Below, piece after piece: positions 17,051-26,900 of a DNA stretch of 58,084 nt. Origin of the DNA: Planctomycetota bacterium. GTDB lineage: Bacteria > Planctomycetota > Phycisphaerae > Phycisphaerales > UBA1924. A program made the translations under genes and the position numbers. Location of the stretch: NCBI GenBank assembly GCA_963204725.1, contig CAUJHH010000070.1:1-58084 (forward strand). The letters are read 5' to 3'. A model generated the notes under the pieces. It had not been told where the DNA came from. It saw only the letters and a program-made list of their open reading frames with translations, and ran no database searches. The first letter of the stretch is position 1; the number at the start of each line of letters is the position of its first letter.

Positions 17051-17860
17051 ATGCTCATTGCTGTGGTGGTGCTGGCGGGTACTCCACTGGGCACCAACGA
17101 ACGCTCCCAGCATTTCGCCTATGACAACCTCGGCCGCCTCATCGAGGTCGACATGGGCCGACTCACCGGCTCGCTGAATGACCCCATTGAGTCGTCCACG
17201 GAGATTGCCGAAAGCGACCTGCCTCCGGTGAAGCGCGAGGTGGATTGGACCCTCGATAGCCGGGATGTCTGGGTCTCGCGCATCCTCTCGCACGACGCCG
17301 ACAGCAACACCGTCGCAGATGTTGAGACAGCCTCCCAATTCGTCGGTGACCGCAACGAACTCCTCAGCTACGACGATCCCGCGGCTCACCCAGACCCCAT
17401 CCCCGCCCTCGCCGACCGCTTCCACAACGACGCATCTCGCAACATGATCCTCGACGGCGACAGGCTCTACGAGTACGAGGCCTGGGGACGCTTGGTCAAG
17501 GTCTCCCTCCGCGGCACACTCGCCTTCAACACCCCGCTTGAGAACGAAGACCCCCAACTCGAAGGCGCTCCCGGGCGATGGCTGGTGCACTACACCTACG
17601 ACGCCCTCGGCCGCCTCATCCGCAAGCAGACGCCGATCCGCGACGGGTCGACCGGGGATGAGCTGGCGGTCCGGACAGGGCGGTACTTCTACGACGGCGC
17701 GAGGCGTGTCCAGGAGGTGGTGACCGACCCGGTGATCGCGATCGAGCCCGAGGCCCCGCTGGGCGGCGGCGGAGAAGGTGGTGGGAGCGGTGGGAGTGGG
17801 GAGAGCGGCGGGATCGAGATCGGCGAAGAGATCGAGCTGCTGCAAGGCAGCACGCCCTGA
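17051..17860 (+). pseudogene. Orphan RHS core fragment, tip lost
   Basis: 269 codons. The first ten residues are a hydrophobic stretch (MLIAVVVLAG) unrelated to RHS; from PLGTNERSQHFAYDNLGRL onward it matches the main RHS gene to the end of the Gly-rich linker, where it stops in LLQGSTP. It lacks the RHS core end and any toxin domain. Compared with copy A the linker has three extra residues (GES). The hydrophobic lead-in continues upstream in the open frame (WLLALFIA) but has no start codon there and no good ribosome binding site. It is most likely a remnant of an earlier toxin cassette, and could serve as a recombination donor. Confidence 0.7.
17085..17858 (+). repeat. RHS core direct repeat, copy B
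   Basis: Second copy of the segment at 14482-15246, same orientation, with scattered substitutions and one 9-base insertion in the Gly-rich linker. See copy A. Confidence 0.9.
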
Positions 17861-17935
17861 CGCTCCGGGGTGTGCCGTTCATCCCCAATTGAGCACATCG
17901 GCATCAGTCACGGTTGTGCTTTCAAGGGGGCTCCT

Positions 17936-18871
17936 TCATCGGGCCGTATCGCGGCCTTCTGGCTTGAAGTCGAAGCGCTGGGGGCGTCCGCCGTTGGTGT
18001 AGCCGATCGACGCGCTCAGGCCGCCTTCGGCCGAGAGTTCGTACACGATGCGCTGCGGGGAGTCGTGGCGCGGGTTCTCGAAGACGGCGCGGTTTGCGCC
18101 CAGCTCGGTGAGCACGAACTCGGTCGGCGGCGTGCCGTTGGGCTGCGCGATGTAGACCAGCCCGCCTTCGCGTTCGACAATACGGAGGTACTCGAACGCG
18201 CGGATCTTGTCGCGTGAAACCGTGCGCGACGTCGCGAGCATCGTGCCGCCCAGAGGCGGACTCCATCGTTCTTCGATTGACGTCGTGCCGCCCGTGCCTC
18301 TGGTCCCGACCCATGCGCCGGCGAGCCAAGCGATGTCGGAGATCGCGGCCTTGGCCGGCACGGGGAGCGCGATGTCCATCGGATGGCGGTAGAGCGCCAC
18401 CGATGTGAATCCCGTGGGGGGGTCGACCGACGCGCGCGCGATCAGCCCTTCTTCCGTGACGCGCAGCTCCCAGCGGATCAACCCTCCGGTACGCGCGTCG
18501 CCTGGCTCGCGCACGGGCTGGCTCTCATACGTGAACGCGCCGTCCTTCCACTCGCCGCGGTATCGCGAGACTGAGCTTTCCCGGCTGACGTCGGTGGGTG
18601 AGCCGTCGAGGGCCATGCGAATCTCGCCATCTCTGCGCACAAGGACGACCGCGTCTTCTTCAACGCGCAATGTGACCTTCGCGCTCATGCTCGGCTGCTG
18701 CTGCTCAACGGCGCGCCCCTCGGTGCGATCCTCGACGAAGATCCACACCCCGTCCAGAGCGTGCACCCCGTCGGGCTGCGTCGAGCGAGCGCCGGAGGCC
18801 AATGCCGTCGAGTGTGCGCCGAGGGCTGCGAGGAATGCGAGCACTGGGACGAGCCATGTGTGCGAGCGCAT
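17936..18871 (-). CDS. Exported protein with DUF6265-like C-terminal domain
   Basis: 311 aa from ATG at 18871, selected because AGGAG lies 9 bases upstream and it opens a signal peptide (MRSHTWLVPVLAFLAALGAHSTALA). The first domain (about 35-190) is a beta-rich module (LDGVWIFVEDRTEG ... KVTLRVEEDAVVLVRRDGEI). The second (about 195-311) has IAWLAGAWVGTRG, IEERWSPPLGGTMLATSRTV, FEYLRIVEREGGLVYIAQPN, PTEFVLTELGANRAVFENP and a final FDFKPEG, which is the pattern of DUF6265, a lipocalin-like barrel. Function is unknown; it is likely periplasmic ligand binding. It stands alone, with its 3' end 75 bases from the RHS remnant. Confidence 0.75.
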   Translation of the reverse strand: MRSHTWLVPVLAFLAALGAHSTALASGARSTQPDGVHALDGVWIFVEDRTEGRAVEQQQPSMSAKVTLRVEEDAVVLVRRDGEIRMALDGSPTDVSRESSVSRYRGEWKDGAFTYESQPVREPGDARTGGLIRWELRVTEEGLIARASVDPPTGFTSVALYRHPMDIALPVPAKAAISDIAWLAGAWVGTRGTGGTTSIEERWSPPLGGTMLATSRTVSRDKIRAFEYLRIVEREGGLVYIAQPNGTPPTEFVLTELGANRAVFENPRHDSPQRIVYELSAEGGLSASIGYTNGGRPQRFDFKPEGRDTAR

Positions 18872-19215
18872 GGAGGAGTCTCCTGTTGGTCTGCGTGTCG
18901 TGAGGGGGACGCGTCTGCGATGCGGCTCAATATACCGTCGGGTGCACGTTCGGCGGCGGGGCCCGCGGATCGGATATCGGTGCAGGCGTGTGTACCATTC
19001 CGGCACAACTGTCGGGATTCAATTGGGCCAATGAAGGCGCGGAGGGGCACGGGAGGCAGTCACAAGAGCGCACCATTCCCCATCTGGGATCTGATCTGTG
19101 TGTCCTGCGCAAGGCTGCGCTCGACAATACTCTTCGAAGTGGGAGCTGCAGCAGGAGGATGCCGCTAGGAAGCCCTGGAGAGCGACTCCAAGGGCCTGCT
19201 TCGACGGAGGATGAC
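18872..19215. other. Divergent intergenic region
   Basis: 344 bases between two divergent genes, so both promoters should lie here. I see no clear -35/-10 pair, operator or small gene. Confidence 0.4.
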
Positions 19216-19731
19216 ATGGAACTGGAGCCGATGGAGTTGCATTTTGCTGCGCAGGATGGGGACGTCGCCAAGGTCAGTCGCCTGCTGGCGCTGGGAGCCG
19301 ACGTCAACGCGACTGACTCACGGGGGAATACTCCGTTGAAGTACGCGTCTGCCGAGCCGCATCCGGAAGTACTGCGGCTTCTGACCGCCCACGGTGCATC
19401 GGCAACCATCGCGGACGATCGCGGCTTCACACCATTGCACTGCGCGGCTGGGCATGGGTTTTATAAGGAAGCAATCGAGATGGTCGAGATCCTGTTGCAA
19501 GCAGGCGCCGACGTCAACGCTCGGTCCCTGCACCTCGGGTTCGTGCCCCTTCATGAGGCGCGGACGGCACGGATGGTCGACTGGCTGCTCACCCACGGCG
19601 CCGATGTGACGGTCCGGAACAACGCGGGACAGACTCCTGAAGATTACCTCCGGGCGGACGGCTGTGCTGAGGAAGCGGACCGTCTTCGCGAATGGGGCCG
19701 TCCCACGGCGACACTCCGCACGACCGAATAG
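19216..19731 (+). CDS. Ankyrin-repeat protein
   Basis: 171 aa from ATG at 19216, with GGAGG 5 bases upstream. Four ankyrin units can be read: MELHFAAQDGDVAKVSRLLALGA, then NTPLKYASAEPHPEVLRLLTAHGA, FTPLHCAAGHGF with EMVEILLQAGADVNA, and FVPLHEARTARMVDWLLTHGADV. No signal peptide or catalytic domain is visible. It is probably a cytosolic protein-binding module. It stands alone; the strong terminator at 19849-19889 follows. Confidence 0.85.
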   Translation: MELEPMELHFAAQDGDVAKVSRLLALGADVNATDSRGNTPLKYASAEPHPEVLRLLTAHGASATIADDRGFTPLHCAAGHGFYKEAIEMVEILLQAGADVNARSLHLGFVPLHEARTARMVDWLLTHGADVTVRNNAGQTPEDYLRADGCAEEADRLREWGRPTATLRTTE

Positions 19732-19848
19732 CGGGGGCAGGATTGCACTGCGCGGGCTGCGCCCGCTCCGGGGCGCCTTCGGCGTGAACCTCCGACCTCC
19801 AATCGTGCTGGCGCACGAGGAGGTCTTGGTCACATCCAGCCGGCCGGT

Positions 19849-19889
19849 CAACAACAAACCCCAGCCGCTTTGGCTGGGGTTTGTTGTTG
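19849..19889. terminator. Strong hairpin, probable bidirectional terminator
   Basis: A perfect 18-bp inverted repeat (19849-19866 with 19872-19889) around a 5-nt loop GCTTT. The outer arms are A-rich on the left and T-rich on the right (TTTGTTGTTG), so it can act on either strand. It ends the ankyrin transcript and separates it from the metal-resistance island. Confidence 0.75.
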
Positions 19890-20494
19890 AATAGAGGGTG
19901 GATAGCGGGTGTCGAACGGGGCTCCGCCGCTCACGCCCGTCGCCGCCACGATCGGAGGGACGGGCGCGTCTCACCCGGTGCGGTCGTGCGACCGCATGTG
20001 GTGAGTTGAGTGTCCGTATCTGCAACGCACCCGAACCGTTTCTCTCTGGTGAATACCGCCATTTGGCGTGAAAACGTCGGTTTACGCGCGACGACGCGAT
20101 GTGAGGGCATCATTCGACGGAGCCGATCAGGATGATGTGGAGCGAGGCGGAACGCCGGTTCTGAGCCGCCATCGGGGTACAAATACCCCAGACCAGCCCA
20201 AAAGCATTGCCCCGGAAGCGGCGCAGCTGTGACACTGGACGGAACGAGCAATGTCGAACTTCAGCCGCCGCCCGATGCCCAGACGGACCCGCGCCAGAGC
20301 CCCCCCTTTCGCTGCCGACGAGTCGCAGAGGGATGGAGTCGTGAGACCCGGCCAGGGTTCCCAGGACTTCGAGATCACCGCATTCGGGATCGAGTCTCAG
20401 AGTCTCGCGTTTCGGCGCTCGCTGGCAGGCAATGTGGCCGTCGGCCCAAGCCTACTTGTGCTTTGGCGGCGCGGCTATACTCGACGCTTACCGA
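19890..20494. other. Intergenic region before the metal island
   Basis: About 600 bases without a convincing gene. It holds a perfect palindrome at 20174-20189 (listed separately) and, next to the following gene, TATACT at 20476-20481, a fair -10 box. The nearest -35-like TTGTGC at 20456-20461 is only 14 bases away, so activation by a MerR-type or other regulator is possible but not shown. Confidence 0.4.
20174..20189. promoter_or_regulatory. Palindrome, possible operator
   Basis: GGGGTA-CAAA-TACCCC, a perfect 6-bp inverted repeat lying about 300 bases before the first gene of the divalent-metal efflux block. It may be a repressor site or simply a small RNA hairpin. I cannot match it to a named regulator. 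Confidence 0.3.
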
Positions 20495-20926
20495 ATGAGT
20501 CGCCATTTTCTACATCGCCTAATCGCAGTCATCTGCGTGCTGACCACCGGCTTCCACGCCGCGGCGGGTAGTCTTTTCGTCAATTGCGAAGAGCCGGATG
20601 GCACCTCTCACTTGGAATGGGGCGGCTGCGCTCGGGATGAAACAGGGCGCTGCGCGAAGCCGTGCGGGCCACAACAGCCGGACGATCCCGAATCTGGGAC
20701 TCCCAACCCGTGCGAGGACAAGCCGGTCAAAACGGACGTGGAGACGGCGACCGTGAGGTCGGCACACTCCTCAGTCACCGTTGACCTGCCGCTCCCGACT
20801 TTTGCGGTCATCGCCTTTCCCATCGACCCGCTGCCGCTGAACATGCTCCTGCGGTGGATTGAGGTTCGGGCCGCGGCTCCGCCGCCCGAGATGGCGTGCA
20901 TCAGAACCATCGTCATGCTGGTGTAG
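20495..20926 (+). CDS. Small exported Cys-containing protein heading the Czc-like block
   Basis: 143 aa from ATG at 20495. The signal peptide is MSRHFLHRLIAVICVLTTGFHAAAG. A mature part of about 115 residues contains six Cys (FVNCEEP, GGCARDETGRCAKPCGP, NPCEDK, MACIRT), an Asp/Pro-rich stretch and a hydrophobic end (IRTIVMLV). I do not recognise a family. The gene at 31226 has the same layout and holds the same position ahead of the second RND system, so both may bind or sense metal in the periplasm. An uncharacterised protein is all that can be claimed. Confidence 0.6.
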   Translation: MSRHFLHRLIAVICVLTTGFHAAAGSLFVNCEEPDGTSHLEWGGCARDETGRCAKPCGPQQPDDPESGTPNPCEDKPVKTDVETATVRSAHSSVTVDLPLPTFAVIAFPIDPLPLNMLLRWIEVRAAAPPPEMACIRTIVMLV

Positions 20927-21069
20927 GTTCACCCTGCGCGCTCGCTTTTGCTCCGGTGGGGCATGCGAGCCAAGCTGAATCGTGCGCGCCATGGGTCTTC
21001 ACCGACCCCTGCTCCTAATGGGAGCGGCGTGCTGGGTGTGCCTCTCCAACAAGCGATGGATTTCTCCTC

Positions 21070-22506
21070 ATGGACATTCGACCCGACCGGGCCTGTTGCA
21101 GGGCTTGGACTTTCCGATCTTTCCCGCAAGCACTGCCCCGGCTCGGCATCGGTACGCTCGTGCTCGTCGCCCTCGCGGGATGCCAGTCGATGCGGCCGCC
21201 CGAGACAGCAACCGAAACCGTTGCCGGCGCGGCCGCGGGACTCTCTGAGCCGATTGCGTTCCACGTTGAGGGCGCGCCGGTAGACGAACCGGGCGACGCC
21301 GACACTTTGACCTTTGCCGAGGCAGTAAGGTTGTCTGTCACGACCGACCCGGGCGTGCAAGCGGCCCTGGCGCGGGTGCGGATCGCGCTGGCTGATGCCA
21401 AGCAGGCCCGGCTTCTGCCCAACCCCATCCTCAACCTCGCCCTTCGATTCCCGGAGGGAGGGGGCAAGCCCGTGATCGAGGCCTCGCTCGCCCAAGACCT
21501 GATCTCGATCCTCAAGATCCCCAGGCAATCGAGCGCCGCCGACAATCGGCTCCGGCAAGCCTCCGCGGCGGCAATCACCGCCGTAATCGACGCCGTGGCC
21601 GAGGTGCAGGAGCGGTACGTCTCGGTGCAGGCGCTTGAGCAGTTGCTGCCGGTGTTTGAGCAGCGTCGAACGCTAGTGAGCAAGGCCGTGGACTTGGCAA
21701 ACGCGAGGCTCTCCGCCGGCGAGGGCATCCGGGAGGATGTCGCAGTCCTGAACACGCAGCGCGTGGAACTCGAAGTCGAGATCGCCGAGACGACCCAGGA
21801 ACTGAGGGACGAACGGCTCCGCTTGGCGCGGCTCATCGGTCGACCATCGGGAACCGCCGCATGGAAACTGGAACCGTGGACACCGCCGACATTGACCAAC
21901 ACCGCCGAGGCTGCGTGGATCGAGGCGGGGCTTCGCTCACGTCCGGAGATTCAGGAACGCTCGTGGGCCCTTGCCGCACTCGGCGACGACCTTGCGCTCA
22001 CCAGCCTCTTGCCGTTTGACGGCACGAGCGCCGGAGTTCAGGCGCAGCGTGATCCGGACTGGCAGGTCGGGCCCGAAGTCTCCATCCCCATCCCGATCTT
22101 CGACATGGGCCAGGCCCGCTCCGAGCGGGTCACGGCCGAGCAGATCGAAGCACGCCACCAACTCGTCCAGGTCAAGCGGCAGGTCATCGAGGATGTGCGC
22201 CGCTCGTGGGAGTCGCTCGCTCAGACCCGCGAAAACGTCCGGCGAGTCCGGCAGGAACTCGTCCCCTTGCAGGAGCAGCGCCGGTCGCTTGCCGACGCCT
22301 CGTTCAGAGCGGGGCAGACGGACGTGACCTCGCTCTTCCTTGCCGAGCAGGACTTGCGAGCGGCACAGGCCAAGGCTGTTGAACTCGACCGCAAGGCAGC
22401 GATCGCAGCGATCCGGCTGCAACGGGCCGCTGGTGGTCCGGGGCCTTCCGCCGCGCTGACCGTCTCCGCAACCAACGACAGCACCGTACCCACTCCCGTC
22501 AAGTAA
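21070..22506 (+). CDS. czcC: Outer-membrane factor of RND metal efflux (CzcC/TolC family)
   Basis: 478 aa. A lipoprotein signal ends in LVLVALAGCQS (Cys at about residue 38). The mature protein has the twofold TolC layout of long helical hairpins: TLTFAEAVRLSVTTDPGVQAA, ALADAKQARLLPNPILNLALR, then GPEVSIPIPIFDMGQARSERV and LADASFRAGQTDVTSLFLAEQDL. It forms the trimeric outer-membrane exit duct for the pump encoded by the next two genes. It is 54 bases from the adaptor gene, so one operon is likely. The n-region of the signal is unusually long, so a later start cannot be excluded. Confidence 0.88.
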   Translation: MDIRPDRACCRAWTFRSFPQALPRLGIGTLVLVALAGCQSMRPPETATETVAGAAAGLSEPIAFHVEGAPVDEPGDADTLTFAEAVRLSVTTDPGVQAALARVRIALADAKQARLLPNPILNLALRFPEGGGKPVIEASLAQDLISILKIPRQSSAADNRLRQASAAAITAVIDAVAEVQERYVSVQALEQLLPVFEQRRTLVSKAVDLANARLSAGEGIREDVAVLNTQRVELEVEIAETTQELRDERLRLARLIGRPSGTAAWKLEPWTPPTLTNTAEAAWIEAGLRSRPEIQERSWALAALGDDLALTSLLPFDGTSAGVQAQRDPDWQVGPEVSIPIPIFDMGQARSERVTAEQIEARHQLVQVKRQVIEDVRRSWESLAQTRENVRRVRQELVPLQEQRRSLADASFRAGQTDVTSLFLAEQDLRAAQAKAVELDRKAAIAAIRLQRAAGGPGPSAALTVSATNDSTVPTPVK

Positions 22507-22560
22507 ACCTTCCCTCGCATTCCCAGTCGGCCACTCGCCGACCACTCGAAAGCAGAACTC

Positions 22561-23907
22561 ATGCACACGCAAACTGACATCCAAGGCGGGAACGACCCGC
22601 ATCCACCGCGAATCACCATCCGGGCACTCGTGGCGGTCTTCGCACTCGCCGCGCTCCTCACGACCGTGGGTTGCAAGAAGAAGGCCGACGGCGACGATCA
22701 CGGCGCGGCCAAGCCCGCAGCCGCGGGTCATGCCCAAGGCGACGGCCACGATCACGGCAAAGGCGGGGAAGAGGTCCACACCGACGAGGTCAAGCTCACC
22801 GCCGACGCTGTGGAGCGGTACGGCATCAAGATCGAAGCGGCCCAGATGTGGGCGCTGCGGCCCACCATCGTGACACCCGCCCGTGTCGGCTTCAACGCCG
22901 AGGCGATGGCCCACGTTGGTTCGCCCCTTCGCGGGCGTGTGGTTGAGATCAAAGTCCGACTCGGCCAGGATGTGAAGAAGGGCGAGGAGCTCTGCATCAT
23001 CGAGAGCCCCGAACTCGGAGAGGCCCAGGCCGACCTGCTCCAGAAACGGGTCGCCAAGGACTCCGCCGGGCCGGTGGTCGATCTCGCTAAGGCTTCGTGG
23101 GACCGCGCCAAGGGCCTCTACGACCAGACGCAGGGAACCTCGCTCACCGAGGTGCAGCGCCGTGAGGCGGAATACAAGGGCGCGGTCGCTGCGCAGCGAG
23201 CGGCCGATGCCGCCGTCACCGCATCGGAAAATCGCCTGCACCTTCTCGGCATGAATCAGGCGGCCGTCGATGCGTTCCTCAAGACTGGCGAGGTCGCACC
23301 ACGCTACTCCATCCATGCGGCCATCGACGGCCAGGTCGTGCAGCGGGAGGTCACACTCGGCGAACTCGTCAGCCCAGACCGCGAGGCGATCATGGTGCTG
23401 GCCGACCTCTCCAACGTCTGGGTGCTCGCGGATGTCCCCGAGGCCAAGCTCGCCGAGATCAAGGTGGGCGCGAAGGCATGGGTCAAGGTCGGATCATCCG
23501 ACTCGAAACCCTTGGAAGGCCAGGTCGCCTTCATCTCGCCGATGGTGGACATGACAACCCGCACAGCACAGGTCCGCATCGAGGTCGCCACCAAAGACCT
23601 CCCGCTCAAGCCCGGCATGTTCGCTCAAGTGGAGATCGTGACCAGCGCCTCTGGGGGTGCGGAGCCGACACCGATGGTCGCCGTGCCCGATGTGGCGGTA
23701 CAGACCGTCGAGGGCGGCCCCGCGATCTTTGTGCCCGTAGAGGGCGAGCCCAACACCTTCGCCAAGCGGGCAGTGACGATTGGAAAACCCGTTGGTGGAC
23801 TGGTGCCCATTCACTCCGGCCTTGTCGAAGGCGAGCGGTTCGTCGCGGCCGGCACCTTCATTCTCAAAGCGGACCTCGGCAAGGGCTCCGCAGCCCACGA
23901 ACACTAA
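22561..23907 (+). CDS. czcB: Periplasmic adaptor (membrane fusion) of Czc-like RND pump, His-rich N-terminus
   Basis: 448 aa. Membrane helix or lipoprotein signal (LVAVFALAALLTTVGCKKK), then a His/Asp/Gly-rich metal-binding stretch (about 40-75; HAQGDGHDHGKGGEEVH). The adaptor order follows: barrel (VTPARVGFNAEAMAHVGSP), lipoyl half (GRVVEIKVRLGQDVKKGEEL), helical hairpin (EAQADLLQKRVAK ... VQRREAEYKGAVAAQ), second lipoyl half (IHAAIDGQVVQREVTLGELV), and a C-terminal barrel (VKVGSSDSKPLEGQVAFIS). The 18-base gap to the pump gene contains AGGAGG. It bridges the inner-membrane pump to the outer-membrane duct. The His tract suggests capture of zinc, cobalt, cadmium or nickel. Confidence 0.88.
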   Translation: MHTQTDIQGGNDPHPPRITIRALVAVFALAALLTTVGCKKKADGDDHGAAKPAAAGHAQGDGHDHGKGGEEVHTDEVKLTADAVERYGIKIEAAQMWALRPTIVTPARVGFNAEAMAHVGSPLRGRVVEIKVRLGQDVKKGEELCIIESPELGEAQADLLQKRVAKDSAGPVVDLAKASWDRAKGLYDQTQGTSLTEVQRREAEYKGAVAAQRAADAAVTASENRLHLLGMNQAAVDAFLKTGEVAPRYSIHAAIDGQVVQREVTLGELVSPDREAIMVLADLSNVWVLADVPEAKLAEIKVGAKAWVKVGSSDSKPLEGQVAFISPMVDMTTRTAQVRIEVATKDLPLKPGMFAQVEIVTSASGGAEPTPMVAVPDVAVQTVEGGPAIFVPVEGEPNTFAKRAVTIGKPVGGLVPIHSGLVEGERFVAAGTFILKADLGKGSAAHEH

Positions 23908-23925
23908 GAAAGGAGGATCACACTC

Positions 23926-26900
23926 ATGCTTGAATCAATCCTCCACTTCTCGGTCAAGAACCGCTGGTTCGTCCTCATCATCACGGCGTTGGTCGCGGCG
24001 TTCGGGGCGTACTCGCTCAAGATGCTCCCCATCGACGCGGTGCCGGACATCACCAACAACCAGGTGCAGATCAACGCCGTGGCCCCGGCCCTCTCACCCT
24101 TCGAGGTCGAGAAACAGGTGACGTTCACGATGGAGAACGCCCTCGCGGGCATCCCCGGGCTGCAATCGACGCGCTCGCTCAGCCGCAACGGCTTCGCGCA
24201 GGTGACGGCCGTCTTCAACGACGACGTGAGCGTCTACTTCGCCCGCCAGCAGGTCAGCGAGCGATTGGGCGAGGCCAAGGAATCGCTGCCGCCGGGCGTC
24301 GAGCCGCTCATGGGGCCGATCGCCACCGGCCTGGGCGAGATCTACATGTACACCGTCGAGTACGAGCACCCGCACGGCAAGGGTGCAACGGTGAGTGACG
24401 GCAAGCCGGGCTGGCAGAAGGACGGTTCGTACCTCACGCCCGAGGGGCGGCGACTCGCCAGCGAACTGGAGCAGGTCGCGTACCTCCGCGAGGTGCAGGA
24501 CTGGATCATCCGGCCGCAGCTGAAAGGTGTGAAGGACGTCGCGGGCGTGGACGCCATCGGCGGCTACGTCAAGCAGTACCACGTCCAGCCCGACCCCATG
24601 AAACTTGTGTCGTACGGCCTGACCTTCCACAACGTGATCGAGGCTCTGGAGCGCAACAACGCTTCGACGGGCGCTGGGTACATCGAGCACAAGGGCGAGA
24701 GTTACGTCGTGCGAGCCACGGGCCGCATCGAGAAAGTGGGTGAGATCGAGGCGATCGTCGTCGGTACCCGCAACGGCGTGCCGATCCGGATGAGGGACAT
24801 CGCCGCCAGGAACCCCGACGGCACGCCAGCGATCGGCGTGGGGCGCGAGATGCGAACCGGCTCGGCGAGTGAGAACGGCGAGGAGGTCGTCGTCGGCACC
24901 GCCATCATGCTGCTGGGGGGCAACAGCCGCACCGTCGCCCAGAGCGTCGATTCCAAGATGACCGAGATCGCGAGGTCGCTCCCGCCGGGCATCCACGCCA
25001 AGACGGTCCTCAACCGCACCAAATTGGTCGATGCCACCATCGCCACGGTGCAGAAGAACCTGCTGGAGGGGGCGATCCTCGTGATCGTGGTGCTCCTGCT
25101 GATGCTCGGCAACGTGCGGGCCGCGATCATCTGCGCGCTCGCCATTCCCTTGGCCATGCTCATGACAGCGACGGGGATGGTGCAGAACAAAGTGAGCGGC
25201 AACCTCATGTCGCTGGGCGCGATCGACTTCGGCCTGATCGTGGACGGGGCGGTCATCATTGTGGAGAACTGCCTCCGGCGTCTCGCCGAGAAGCAGCACC
25301 ACGAGAAGCGTTTGCTCACCTTCGAGGAGCGAATGCACGAGGTGACGGTCGCGGCTAAGGAGATGATCCAGCCATCGGTCTACGGGCAGGCGATCATCAT
25401 CACGGTCTACTTCCCCATCCTCGCCCTCACGGGCGTTGAGGGGAAGATGTTCCACCCGATGGCCATGACGGTGATCTTCGCACTCATCGCCGCGTTCATC
25501 TTGTCTCTCACGTTCATCCCCGCGATGGTGGCGATCGTGATCCGGGGCAAGGTGAGCGAGAAGGACATCTTCGTGGTGCGCTGGGCCAAGGCGGTGTACG
25601 AGCCCGTCCTGAAGTGGTCGCTTAAACTCCGCTGGCCCGTGGCCGGAGCAGCCATCGTCGCGTTCGCGGCGTCGGTCATGCTCTTCGGCACGCTGGGGCA
25701 GGAGTTCGCCCCCACGCTGGACGAGAAGGACATCGCGATGCACGCGATGCGTATCCCGGCGACCAGCCTCACGCAGTCGCAGCACATGCAAAAGGACGTA
25801 GAGCGGACGGTGGCGACCATCCCCGAGGTCGCGTTCGTGTACTCCAAGACCGGCACCGCCGAACTGGCGTCGGACCCGATGCCGCCCAATGTGTCGGACA
25901 CGTTTATCGTGCTCAAGCCCAAGACCGAATGGCGGAGCGAGGCGGAACTTGACAAGCTTATTGCCGAGAAGACGAAGGAGATCGCGACGCTCGGCGGTGA
26001 GGGGGGGCACGACGAGCACGGGCACGGCGGAGAAGGTGGCGGAGAGGAAGAGCACGCCGAGATCAAGATCGAGGGTCACAAGGGCAAGCTCATCCAGTTG
26101 ATCCAGTTGACCGTCGCCACGGTCCCCGGCAACAACTACGAGTTCACGCAGCCAATCCAGATGCGCTTCAACGAACTCATCGCGGGTGTCCGCGGCGATG
26201 TCGCGATCAAGGTCTACGGCGACGACTTCGACAAGATGCAGGCCACGGCCCAGCAGATCCTCACGGTGCTCCAGTCGATCCCCGGCGCGGCGGACGCGAA
26301 GGTCGAGCAGACCGAGGGCCTCCCAATGATGACGGTGAACATCGACCGCGAGGCAATCTCGCGGTACGGCCTGTCGATCTCCGACGTGCAGGACGTTGTG
26401 GCGGTCGCGATGGGCGGCAAGGAGGCGGGGATCGTCTTCGAGGGCGACCGTCGCTTCGACCTGGTGGTGCGCCTTCCTGACTCCATCCGGGCGCAGATCG
26501 ATGCGCTCGAACGCCTCCCGATTCCCTTGCCGCCGAGCGAGGGCGAGGAGAAGAGCCAGATCAAGCTCGCTTCGGCAGATGGAGGCGCAGGTGTCATGCC
26601 GCCGTCGAAGGAAATGGGGTTCATCCCGCTGGGGCAACTCGCCCAGATCGACGTGGCCGAAGGCCCCAACCAGATCAGCCGTGAGAACGGCAAGCGGCGG
26701 ATCGTGGTGCAGGCAAACGTGCGTGGCCGCGACCTCGGGTCGTTCGTCCGCGAGGCCCAGGAGAAGGTCGCGAGCGTGGCACTTCCGCCGGGCGGCTGGC
26801 TCGTCTGGGGCGGCACCTACGAGAACCTTGTGGCGGCCAAGGAACGCCTGACCATCGTCGTGCCGGTCTGCTTTTTCCTCATTTTCCTGCTCCTGTTCAG

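Noticed and set aside
14482..17858. Insertion sequence or CRISPR as explanation for the repeats
   Set aside because: There are only two long copies, both coding for RHS core. No terminal inverted repeats, transposase or short regularly spaced units were seen.
24094..26637. Very long open frame on the minus strand
   Set aside because: Antisense to the CzcA gene. It is His/Arg/Asp-rich without domains, as expected for the shadow of a high-GC gene.
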